Assembly (NCBI GenBank): GCA_006937955.1
Contig: SSNP01000002.1
Location: 10,486,408-10,550,407 of the forward strand
DNA length: 64,000 bases
Direction of reading: 5' to 3'
From: Pachypanchax playfairii
Lineage: Eukaryota; Chordata; Actinopteri; Cyprinodontiformes; Aplocheilidae
How positions within the stretch are numbered: the stretch's first letter is position 1; each line of letters starts with the position of its first letter. The position numbers and the translations under genes were made by a program. Below, piece after piece: positions 47,701 through 59,700 of the stretch. The notes under the pieces were generated by a model that was given only the letters and a program-made list of their open reading frames with translations, was not told the origin of the DNA and searched no databases.

Positions 47701-50700
47701 TTAGATTCTGTGGAGGTACAGGAAGTAAAGGTTCAGCGAGAACCCAGAAGGACCACATTTACATACCTGATCACCTCACCTGGTGTCCCTCTGGAGATCA
47801 CGCTGTCTTTTGCAGGGGAATATCCTCAGACTGCTGACCTCAGGTCTGAACTGCAACAAGCTCTGCATGCTCTGGTTTTCCAGGAGCAGCAAAGTCTTAC
47901 ATCAGATCAGCAAGAGATGCTGCAGCCTGAGAGGCCTGAGAACGTTCAGATCAGATCAGCACCATCCAAAGAGATGCTGTCATCGATGGTGAGCTCTGTG
48001 ATAGTAGCAGAAACTGTAACTGGGTTTCCTGCAGAAGTCTCAGAGTCTGTAGCTGTTAGAACTGAACCCAAGGCTTCTTTCTCTAGTGGTACACTTCAGA
48101 GTCACACTGAGACCCATGAATCTGTTTGTGTAAGTCAGATGGAGGTTAGGACAGAGAAGGCAGCTGCTGAAGTGTCCACCTCAGTGACGACAGGCCAGAC
48201 GAGCAGACTTGTCCACAGAGAAACCAGAGAAGAGTATCTTTCAGAGGCCGTCCTGATCAGCGAGTCCTCCGACAGCCTGATGGATTATCCTGTTGTCGTT
48301 GAGTCTCTGCAGGATGTTTGTGCTGAAGAGAAGAGCGAGGTTGTTTTTACTGCTACTATTAAACACGTCACTAATATAAACTGGTTTTTCAACGGTCGGT
48401 TGGTGAAATCTGGTAAAGAGTTCAAGTGTTCTAAAGATCACGATACATACACACTAGTTATCAACAAAGTTGTCAAGGAGAAGCATCAAGGAGAATATGT
48501 CTGTGAGGCTGAGAATGAAGCTGGCAGGACGTCCACGTCTTCAAGACTCACTGTGGTCTCACAAGGTTTGATGATGAACGGTTCTTTGATATCATCATCA
48601 ACTAACTTCATCCATTTTTATTCAAAATCCTGTTGTCTCCAAACCTCAAACAAACCAGATTTAATGACTGGAGAAACCAGATGTTTCATGAGTTCTCTGG
48701 ACTTTTCCAGCGTAATTAGATCTGGAGGTTTGAGGTTTTAATCAGACTTCAGCGACACCCTCACGCTTCATCTTAGTCCATCAACACTCCTCCAACACAA
48801 CGTCTCTTTTTCATCCCAGTTTCCTTCCAATGAGTCATTGTTCATGTCTTTTAGCACTCATCCTTCCTTAATCCTGGTCCATTCTTTCCATGCATGTCTT
48901 CTCTCCTCAACCTAAATCTAACACGTTTCCTCCTCCACAGTCATGGCTGGATGAATTCCTATCAGTCACTCTTCATCTCCACTTTCTGTAGAAATGTTGT
49001 TTCTTTTTGTTTTTGCTGCTTCTGTTTACTTACTGTCTGTTTCTCTTTCTCTTTCCAAATACAGTGAAACCTGTGTTTAAACACAGAATTGTTCCACTGG
49101 AGGTTAACGTTGGCAACCCTGCCAGATTTGAATGTGATACTGAGGACGCTCCAAACATAAACTTCAAGTGGTTCAAAGATGGACACCCTGTCAAAGAGGG
49201 GGATAAGTACAGGATTATCAGTCGCTTCACTGCTTCCTCTCTGGAAGTTCTGAGCACAAGTAAAGACGACAGTGGTGAATACACCTGCAAGGCGTCCAAT
49301 CATCATGGCAGTGATGAATGCTCCGCCTCTCTCAGCGTGACAGGTAGGAGCGATGCATGTTTCCTTCTGTCTGGCTGGTTGATTTGGGTTTGTTTAGTGT
49401 GTTCAGGTCTCTCGCAGAGTCAAATCATCTCGTTCTCTTTGGGTCTTTGTGACACCGTCTTCTCAGATGTGTTTGGTTTGCTTCAGTGAGAATGTTTTAA
49501 AGTCTTCCTGGTCTGATGTTGTCCAGGCAGCAGGTTTTGGTTAAGATGGTACTGCAGACGAAAAGATTTTACCACTAATGTCTTTTGTTTTTCTTAATCC
49601 TTATAGAGAAATTCCCTCCAGCTTTTCAAAGTAAACCTGATACACAGACTGTGTATGTTGGAAAGAGGGCACTAATACAGTGTGTAATAACTGGATCTGC
49701 TCCTTTAAATGTTGTGTGGCTCAAAGACCAGCAGGTTTTGCCCTCAGTGCCGCCACACTACCAGACCTCTTGTGAAAAAAATAAGCACTGTCTTGAGATT
49801 ATCCATGTTGAGGCAGCGGACCGGGGGCTGTATGTGTGCAGGGCTTCTAATGATGTTGGAGCAGCTGAGTGCAGCATGGAGCTGCGTGTTGTTGATAAGC
49901 CCAACTTTGTAAAGCCCCTGGGTCCGGTTGCTGCTGTGGTCGGAGCTCCTCTGCACCTGGAGTGTCAGGTGGACGAGGACACTGGAGTAACTGTCACCTG
50001 GACCAGAGACGGTAGGAAAGTCCACCAGTCTCCAGACTGTAAACTGTCTTTTGAGAAGAAGACAGTAAATCTTGATATCCTAAAAACCACACTGAAGGAT
50101 TGTGGAAATTATGTGTGTACGGTGACAAATGAAGCAGGAAGTGCGTCTTGTTCCACTTCGGTGAAGGTTCAAGGTAAGACTGTCTTTAACAGAGTTTAAA
50201 GTGTTTGAAACTGTGTAAAAACAACTACATGCAGTCTGTTAAAAGTGATTGTTCTTCTTTTCCTAACTAATGAAATCTTTCTCTTTAAATGCTGCTTTGT
50301 TTTCACGGACATCTTTAAAAATGGTCCAGAACCGCCAGTCTTTGTAAAGAGGCTGGAAGCTGCGACAGTTTGGAGGCAGGGCAGCGCAGCTCGGCTGCAG
50401 TGCACCGTGAAGGGATCTCCTGAGCTTCACTCCACCTGGTTCTTCAATAACAGCGAGTTGACTGCTGGTGGCAGATATGCTGCTAGTCTTAAGGATGGTG
50501 TCGCCTCTCTTGAGATCCGTGATGTCACGTTGAGTGACAGCGGAAACTACAGCTGTGAGGTTCTCAATGAGTCTGGCTGTGAAAGTTGCAGCACTAAAGT
50601 TACAGTAAAAGGTGCATAAACGGTAACATTTATGCACAAAAACAACATTTCTGAATGATTTGATTTTTCTAACTGAACTATTTGTTCTCTGTTAGAACCT

Positions 50701-53700
50701 CCATCTTTCAAAAAAGATTTAGCGTCTCTAGAGGCAGTGAGGGGCTCAGTAGCCGTGTTGGAGTGTGAGATCGCAGGATCTGCACCTTTTGATGTGACTT
50801 GGAAAAAGAATAAGAAACGACTTTCTACAGATAAGAAGTACAGAATCGTGTCACAGGGGTCGCTGAGCTCATTGGAGATCCACACATTCGAGAGCGCTGA
50901 TTCTGGTGAATATGAATGTGTTGTTTCAAACGAGGTTGGTTCCGTAACCGCTCAGTCTTCTGTTAAACAGAAAGGTCAGTAAAGTAGAAACAGGATCTGT
51001 TGTTATGAACTTTGGACTTGTGTGGTCCTCTTGGTCTTCGGTGACATGATCATGATCGTTCATGTTATTTCAGAGCCACCCATCTTCTCAAAGCGGGTTG
51101 AAAGCGCTACTGCAGTTCTGGGAAATGCAGTGAAACTCCAGGGAGTGGTGAAAGGTTCAGCTCCCATCTCTGTTAAATGGATGAAAGACTCTGAGCTGAT
51201 TAAAGATGATGATTCAACTATCACCATGACATTTGAAAATAATGTTGTTAGTATTTCCTTTTCTTCTCCTGAGATCAAACATGGTGGTAAATACACCTGC
51301 CTTGCAGTTAATGATGCCGGGCAGCAGAAATGTGAAGCTGTTCTCACTATTCAAGGTTAGAGATCTTCTTATTCACTAGGAATGTTTTCAGACTGTATCT
51401 GTGTTAAACAATAAACTCTAAAGCTCGTGTTGTATTTTAGAACCTGCTAAGATTCTAGAGAAAGCTGCATCCATCAGCGTCACGGCTGGTGATTCAGCCA
51501 CGCTGGAGTGCACCATTTCTGGAAGCCCTGAGCTCAAAGTCAGGTGGTTTAAAGATGGAAAGGAGATGATCAGTGGCCGTAAATACAAGATGATCGTGAA
51601 GGAGAACACGGCAGTTCTAAAGATTCTGTCAGCAGAAAGAGGAGACTCCTCAGAGTACAAGATGGAGGTGTCCAATAAGGTTGGGAAAGACCAGTGCACG
51701 TGCTCAGTCTCTGTTATAGGTTAGTTCCAGACAGGACTCATTATTACTGAAACTTTAGGACTGGCCGTTGATGACAGCTGAGTGTTGGGTTTATTCTCTA
51801 CAGATCGTGCAGTTCCACCATCCTTCACTAAAACTCTAAAGAAAATGGATGGGAGTATCGGTAGTGACGTTACGTTGGAGTGCAGAGTGGCTGGATCGCA
51901 GCCCATGAATGTGTCCTGGTTCAAAGACAGTAAAGAAATCCACAGTGATGATAAATATAAGCTGGATTTCAGTGAAAGTTCAGCCTCTGTGACGATAACA
52001 GGACTAGATCAAAGTCATGGAGGAGTTTATACATGTCGAGCTTCTAATGAAGCCGGAGAGACCGAGACCAGCGGAACCTTAACGGTTAAAGGTCAGAGAA
52101 GATTCTGATATCAAGCAGGACTGAGACAGAAAGGACAGATAGGTTTTAAACATGCATGTTGTTTTTCCAGAACTTCCAGCCTTCACTGTGAAACCAGAAC
52201 CCCAGGATGTTTCACCAGGATCAAACGTTTTGATAAGAGCAGCCTTTACTGGATCACCTCCGCTGGTGGTGAAATGGTTCCGAGAAGAGAAAGAGATTTT
52301 CTCTGGAGGGAAATGTGTGATTAAAAAAGATTTTTCTTCAAGTTCTTTGGAGCTTCATACTGTGAGACCCAGTGACTCTGCTAGATATACGTGTCAAGTA
52401 TCCAACGATGCTGGGAAGGTGGACTGTTCCACCGTCCTCTTTGTAAAAGGTGCTGTTTAAGTCCTTCATCTTTAAAACTCTTCCTCTTCATCATTTACTG
52501 GTGCTTACTGTAGATGGATCTGTTTACAGAACCCCCCACCTTTACTATGAAGTTTGAGCCTTCACGGCTGCTGAAAGCTGGCCAGCCTCTGAAGTTGTCC
52601 TGCAAAGTTCAGGGAACTCCCGTCATTAAGGTGACATGGTTTAAAAACGGCTCTGATATCGCTGCCGACCACAGACACGCCTTGTCCTTTGACAGCTCAG
52701 TCGCCTCTCTGGAGGTGGAGAGCTGCGGTGTGGAGGATAGTGGAGAGTTTGTGTGTGTGGCGTCCAGCGAGGCCGGCACAGACCAGTGCAGCTGCACCGT
52801 AACAGTGAAAGGTTAGTTCAGTCTCAGGAAGCTTTTACTCTCTTTGGTCTTGGCTCAAAGTCTGATCCACATGGTTCTGTAAAGGGTTTAAACCTGGTCT
52901 GGGTTTGTTTCCTGGTTCAGTCACAGTCTAGTGTTTCTCCAGCTGAGTGGGTGAAAACATCCATCAGGTTTCTGTTCTAAAGATTAAAACATGTCAGTCT
53001 TTGTGTGAACCTGGTATTAAAAAGGCTAATTAGTCGATTCAAGTTCTGTTTAAAGTCGAACCCAAAACAAAGCACTTTATAAACTCTGTGGACCAGATTA
53101 GCCTGATCAGATTAGAACTCTCAGTCTTTTACTTTAAATGTGATTGTTATCATGTCTCTTGTAGAGCCTCCGGTGTTTGTGAGGCCCTTTGAATCAGCTG
53201 AGCTTGTGAAGGGCTCAGACATTATGCTGAAAGGAACCATCGCAGGTTCTCCTCCATTTGAAATGAATTGTTTCCTCAATGACAAACTGATCAGAAGTGA
53301 CAAAAAGCATAAAGTGGGTGTGGACAAAGACACAGTCACTCTTCAGGTGTCAGACTGTGACTCCAGGGATGAAGGAACGTACAGCTGCACGGTTTCAAAC
53401 GATGTTGGAGAGGCATCTTGTTCATGCCAGATTTCTTTGAAAGGTTAGTCAACGTGGATTCTCGTATCCAAACAGGTTCTTCTTCTGCATGCTGCTCAGT
53501 TTGACAACAGTTCTGTTATAAATTAATTTCAGGTTATTTACTTCAGTTTTTAAGGTTCTTCTTCTACATCATATTATTCTTATATGTATTTTTCTGGTCA
53601 TAAATAATTATTTAAACTGACAACAGATCAAGGAAATCAAGACGTTTCTGTCCATTTTGGGTCCTGCAATCTTATTTATGGTCTTCTTTCACTAGAACCA

Positions 53701-56700
53701 CCATCATTTGTTCAAAGACTAGAGGACATGTCCTGCATAGTGGGATCTGAGATCTCTATGAGGTGCATGTTGTCTGGAACACTTCCCATGACCTTCCTCT
53801 GGACCAAAGATGATCATGAGCTCACAGAAGACGAGCATGTTAAGATGTCCTCTGAAACCAACTGTGCAGAGTTGAATTTGAAGAATGCTCAATTATCACA
53901 TGGTGGGAAATATGTTTGTGAGGCTCAGAACAAAGCTGGGACTCAGAGATGTGCTGCGGTGCTCACGGTGACAGGTTTGTCAGATCTGTGTTCCTCTTGT
54001 TTTAACTTCTGTTTCTTTAACGTCCAGTTTGAAGCTTCATTAACTCTCTGCTTTCAGCTCTGTGATGCTGAATGTTGTGTGATTAAAGACACTCTGGTGA
54101 CATTATGATGAGAGTTCTGCTTCATACGAGGGGGTTCTCTCTGGTCAAGGTTGATTCTTTCCAGCTGTTTTACTGTTTATTCTTGTTTTTATTCTGTCAC
54201 TATTGCAATTAATTGAATGTGTGTGTGAGAAATGGCTAGTTTTATTGCAGATGTTGGATGTTGTTTTCTTTTGTGTTGACACTTTAAAGGGTTTAAGATC
54301 AGCCTTTTTTTATTTCATCTGTTTCATTTGATTTATTAACGCTGGAGACACGAGGTGGTTGTTCTCCAGAGAACGCTGAACATTGAATGAAGTTCGGTGA
54401 AAGTGAGAGCAGGAGGATGTGTCACTCAGAGTTATGTTGAATGTAAAAGGATGTTTTATTTTTTGCATGTTTACAGTTAATCTGAGATAAAGTTCTTCAT
54501 CATTGGGTTTATTTGATCATAACTAGTATGATTTGATTTACCAGAACTGAGAGCTGTTGTGTGGAAGATGGTTCCACTGCTGTTTGATTTTAAAGTAACA
54601 GGAAGTGTTTCATCCCAGTTTAAACAGAAGATGAAAGATCGTTTAAAACCAGTTAAAATAAGATGTTGATGGTTAAAATCTGAAATCCCTGGACTGTAGA
54701 GTGGCAGATATTGGACTTATCAGGTTGTTTCTGATCTCACACACATCATCACACATCAACACATTACACTACAAAGAGACTGATATCTCTGCTGTTCCAC
54801 TGAAGGATTTCTGCTGCTTTCTGTTCAGTGATAAAAAGATCCCAGATAATTAAAGACAGATGGATAAACCAGGATTCCTGCATGTCATGTGACTCTCAGT
54901 GGTAAATACACCTGTCAGGTCATGAATCATGCCAGTCAGGTCTCATACATTCACCTGCTTTTTATAGAAGCTGCTTCTGCTTTAACAATAACAAAATAAC
55001 TATCTCTAACCACAATAACACACACATCGTCTTTTGTGACTGTAAAACCACCTGCAATCCTACAGAAGTCTGAGGTGGTCAAATGGATTTGGTTGTTTTT
55101 ATTAGTCTTGACTGCAGGATGATTGGAACTCATCAGGTAAGTGTCAGACGGATCGAGGATTTCAAACAGAAAACATTTATCCAATGAGAATAATCTCAGC
55201 TGCAGCTATTTAATCCTCTCAGCTGTTTGAAACAAACATGGAGCTGTTGAAGGTTTGTAATTAAACAAACATCTGATTATAATTTGATGTTGTTTGAAAC
55301 AGGTGAGGTTGTTCCTCCCTCGTTCATCACAACATTAACAAACACTCAAGCGGTGATGGGTTCAGTGGTCACCATGGAGTGTAAAGTGGATGGTTCCCCT
55401 CCATTCTTCATCCAGTGGTACAAGGGGAAGCAGCCAATCACACAGGGTTTAAAGTACAAACATCTGATCGTTGGAAGTTCAGTTTTTCTGGAGCTAACGC
55501 TGACTGAAAGCAGCGATACAGGAGAGTATTCCTGTAAGGTTAGAAATACAGCCGGCAGCTGCGTGTGTAGCTGCATTCTTACGGCTAAAGGTTAGCATTC
55601 AGTCTTCATCAGATGTTTAAAGAAGTTTTATGACGTGTTGTAATCGCTCCTCTGTGTGGGTTTTAGTGCCGCCAAGGTTTGTTTCTGAGCTCAAGTCTCA
55701 GACTGTTACTCCAAAAACTGATGTGACCTTCAGAAGTGTCTTTGAAGGAACGGCTCCATTTACAGTGAAATGGTTCAAAGATGACATCGAACTCTTATCT
55801 GGACCGTCGTGTCGAATAAATCTGGAGAAATATTCTTCTTCTGTAGAGCTCAGCTCGGTTGGGGCTCTGCAAAGTGGAGTTTATTCTTGTGATGTTTCCA
55901 ACGAAGCAGGGAGAGTAAAAACTGCAGCAGAGCTGATGGTGAAAGGTTGGACTCGTCTTTTTTTGTCCAGCATTGTCTCATGATTAACACCATCTTTTTT
56001 CCTCATCTTCACTGCTCCTCTTTCTTCATTTGACTTCATTTTGATTTTTGTGGATATAAATGTTTGTCTTTGGAGTCACCTGCCACCTTTCACATCATCC
56101 GGTCCTGTCTGCATCTCCATCCATCTCAGTGATTCTCAGGTGTTACTTCATAATGATGATAGTAATTAAATCTTTTTTTAACTTCACAGAACCTCCTCAG
56201 TTTATCCTGAAACTGCCTCCTACTACCTTTGTGAAGCAGTGTGAGGGACACCGTTTTGAATGCAAGGCCACCAGAGCGCCTTCCTTAAAAATGTGCTGGT
56301 ACAAAAACGACCAAAAGATCAGTGACTGGGGCAACTATAAAACCATGTTGGTTGATTCGACGGCATATCTCCAGCTATGCTCTGCAAGGTTTGAGGATAA
56401 CGGCGTCTACACATGTGAGGTTTATAACGATGCTGGCAGTGCAAGCTGCAGCACCACTCTCACGGTTCAAGGTCAGCTGCCCTACGATTCTCATGGCTAC
56501 ACATTGTTTTGTGGATTTGTCCCTCCGAACCCGAGTGGCATGAAAGAAAAGGAATGAATATCCTGCGATGGGGATTTTGATATTCGAGCCTGTGTTTGAG
56601 TTTTAATGCGTGTTTTTGAAACTCTGTCTGAATCTTCAGCATGGAGTCCATCGATTCCGGTCCGTCACTGTTGGATAGCATGAGTCTGAGTGGTCTCTTC

Positions 56701-59700
56701 TCAGAGACATGATGCTCCTCAGTTTTGGGTGAATGACCTAAAGTTCACCTCATTATATTGTATTGATATGAACTACCGTCTGATTGTACAGTAGCATGAG
56801 TATTAGTCAACTCTTCACTGCAGATCAGTGACGTCTGGATGGAAACCTCAAGCATGGATTCATATTTACTGGCAGTGTTTGGTTAAACTGCTTGTCATGA
56901 TGACTTGCCCGTTCATGGATACCACTTCTGTTAACATATCAAAATATATTTTCCAGAGTCGCCATCCTTTATTAAAACTCCGAGCCCAGTGGAGAGTATT
57001 AAAGGGAAAGATGCCAGTCTTCACTGTGAGATATACGGGACTCCACCTTTCCAGATTAACTGGTATAAAGATAAAAGCCCACTGAAGGAGTGTAGGAAAC
57101 ACACAGTGGTTAGTGCAGGCAGCTCTTCCACTCTTCATGTTATGAAACTGGATAAAGAAGATGCTGGTCTTTATGAGTGCAGAGTATCAAACAGTGTAGG
57201 AAGTGAGTTCTGTCGCACCACCATTACCCTCAAAGGTTAGTTTGGAATCACTGGAAATTCCATTAAAGTTCAGACCTGTAAACAAACTTCTCCCTCACCT
57301 GTGAACCTTCTGTTACTATTTAGAACAACCTGCATTTGTCAAAGAACTCACCAACCAGTCGGTGAGATCTGGCCAGCAGCTGACGTTAGCAGCTACAGTG
57401 AAAGGCTCTGAGCCCCTGTTTGTGTCCTGGCTCAAAGACAAAGATAATATACTCAGAGACAGTGATAACAGGAAGATCACCTTTAAAAACAACATGGCCA
57501 CCCTTGTAGTGCCGATGGCAGACTCAACCACAGCTGGTAGATACACCTGCCAGCTGAGGAACGATGCTGGGGTTGTGGAGTCCGTCTCCCAAGTAACCGT
57601 TTTAGGTTTGTAGAACTTCAGTTGTGATTATACCAACACTAGAGACGATGCGTGGAATCGTTTTGGCTCAATTTAATCTTCCTACAATTTTAGAACCCGC
57701 TGCTGTTGTGGATAGTCCAGAATCCACGAGTGTCAAGTCAGGAGAAAACACAGCTCTTGAAGTTACAGTATCCGGTTCACCAGAACTGAAAACAAAGTGG
57801 TTCAAGGACAACAAAGAAATCAGAGCTGGTGCCAAATATCAGATGTCCTTCACAAAGAAGGTCGCCATCCTGAAGATCCGATCTGCTGACAAAGCAGATG
57901 CTGGAGAATACAGACTAGATGTTACGAATCATGTTGGTACAGCTTCTTGCAAAACTAAGCTCTCTGTTTCAGGTTGGTGACACAGCTGCTCTTTAAATCT
58001 GTTAAAATGTGATCAGCATCACCTCAAAAACGACTTATTTCATCTTGTTCTTTGATGATAGACAAGTTGATTCCACCGAGTTTCATAAAGAAGCTGAGAG
58101 ACACCCACTGGGTTGTTGGTAAACCTGGTGAGATGATCTGTAAAGTTACTGGATCTTCTCCTTTAACTATTTCCTGGTTCCACAATGGTCAGGAGATCAG
58201 AAGTACTCCAGACTGTGACATCAGTTGCACAGATAACACCTGCACGCTACGAGTATCAACTGTCAAGATGTCGGATTCAGGCAAATATACGTGTAAAGTT
58301 GTAAATGCAGCAGGAGCCAGTGAAACAAGTGCTTCAATGAGTGTGACAGGTCAGTAAATTTAACGGAAGGATGAGTTTAAGGAATCTTTTCTCAGCATGG
58401 AATCAGGTCTTACTGAAAATCAGTAATTATCTGATAAAACATCTTTTTTATAAACCAGAACCTCCATCTTTTCTGGAAACACCTGAAGCTAAAGAATCGC
58501 TGCCCGGCAAAAATGTCAGTTTCTCAGCTAAAATACAAGGCAGTGCCCCTCTGAACGTCAGATGGTTCAGGGGAGCCAATGAAATGCTTCAAGGAAGAGG
58601 CTGTGAGATCTTGATGAAGGAAGATGTGGCCACCTTGGTGCTTCACAGAGTTGACAAGTCTCACACAGGAGAGTACACGTGTCAGGTCTTTAACAATGCA
58701 GGAAAGGAGAGCTGCCATGCTCATCTGCTCGTGAAAGGTTTGTCTGCATGAGAGACTTCTTTTACATCCGTCTGAAAGTGAATCTGATGTAACTGATGAT
58801 TGGAATGACCCCTCTCAGAACCCGTCCACTTTGTGAAGAAGCTGAAGGACATTTCCTGTGAGAAGGACAAACCTCTGAGGCTTCAGGTCACCTTCTCTGG
58901 AACCCCTCGAGTAAATGTGACCTGGAAGAAGAATGGTAAACTCATCTGGGCCTCATATCAGTACAACATCATCACCACAGATACCTCCTGCATCCTGGAG
59001 GTTCTTAACTCTGACAGAATGGAGGCAGCCGGCAGATACTCTTGTGAAATAGACAACGGAGTAGGAAGTGACAGATGTGATGCACAAGTGTCAATTTTAG
59101 GTAAAATCCTCAAGTGAATGTTTTTTAGTTTAATTCTTTAGCTTCTGTGTGAAACAGATTTATGATCCTTTACTCATTCAGTTTATTAATCCACTCTTTA
59201 ACATCTGTACTTGTACTAACTCATCATCATGTTTTAACGTAGAACGACCGTACTTTGTCGACACGATGGGGCCGGTGGAGGTAACGATGGGTGATGCGAT
59301 GACACTGAAATGCCGTATAGCAGGAACTCCTGATATCTCTGTAGTTTGGTTCAAGGCTGGTGGAAAGCTGCGCTCGTCCACCAATTGCTCAATGGACTTC
59401 ACAAACAATGTTGCCACTTTGAAAATGATCAAGACAACTAAATGTGATGATGGTGAATACACCTGCAAGGCTGAGAACCGGGTCGGTTCTGCTGCTGCCA
59501 GCTGCAGTGTGACGGTGAAAGGTGAAGCTTGTTTCATGTTCCATCTTTTTGTTTTTTAAATCCTGCAGTCATGGAGTTTTTAGTTTTATTTTCCAGTTTA
59601 TCCAATATACAACATAATTGGAGTAACTTCAACTTTCTGAGAAATACACACTTCTCGGGAAAATATTACAATTTCAAATTTTCCTTGTATTTCTTGCAAT

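Noticed and set aside
55060..55100. SEVVKW-like peptide as a second piece of the missing Ig exon
   Set aside because: It lies downstream of the strand-F-like remnant, the wrong order for one domain, and is too short to trust.
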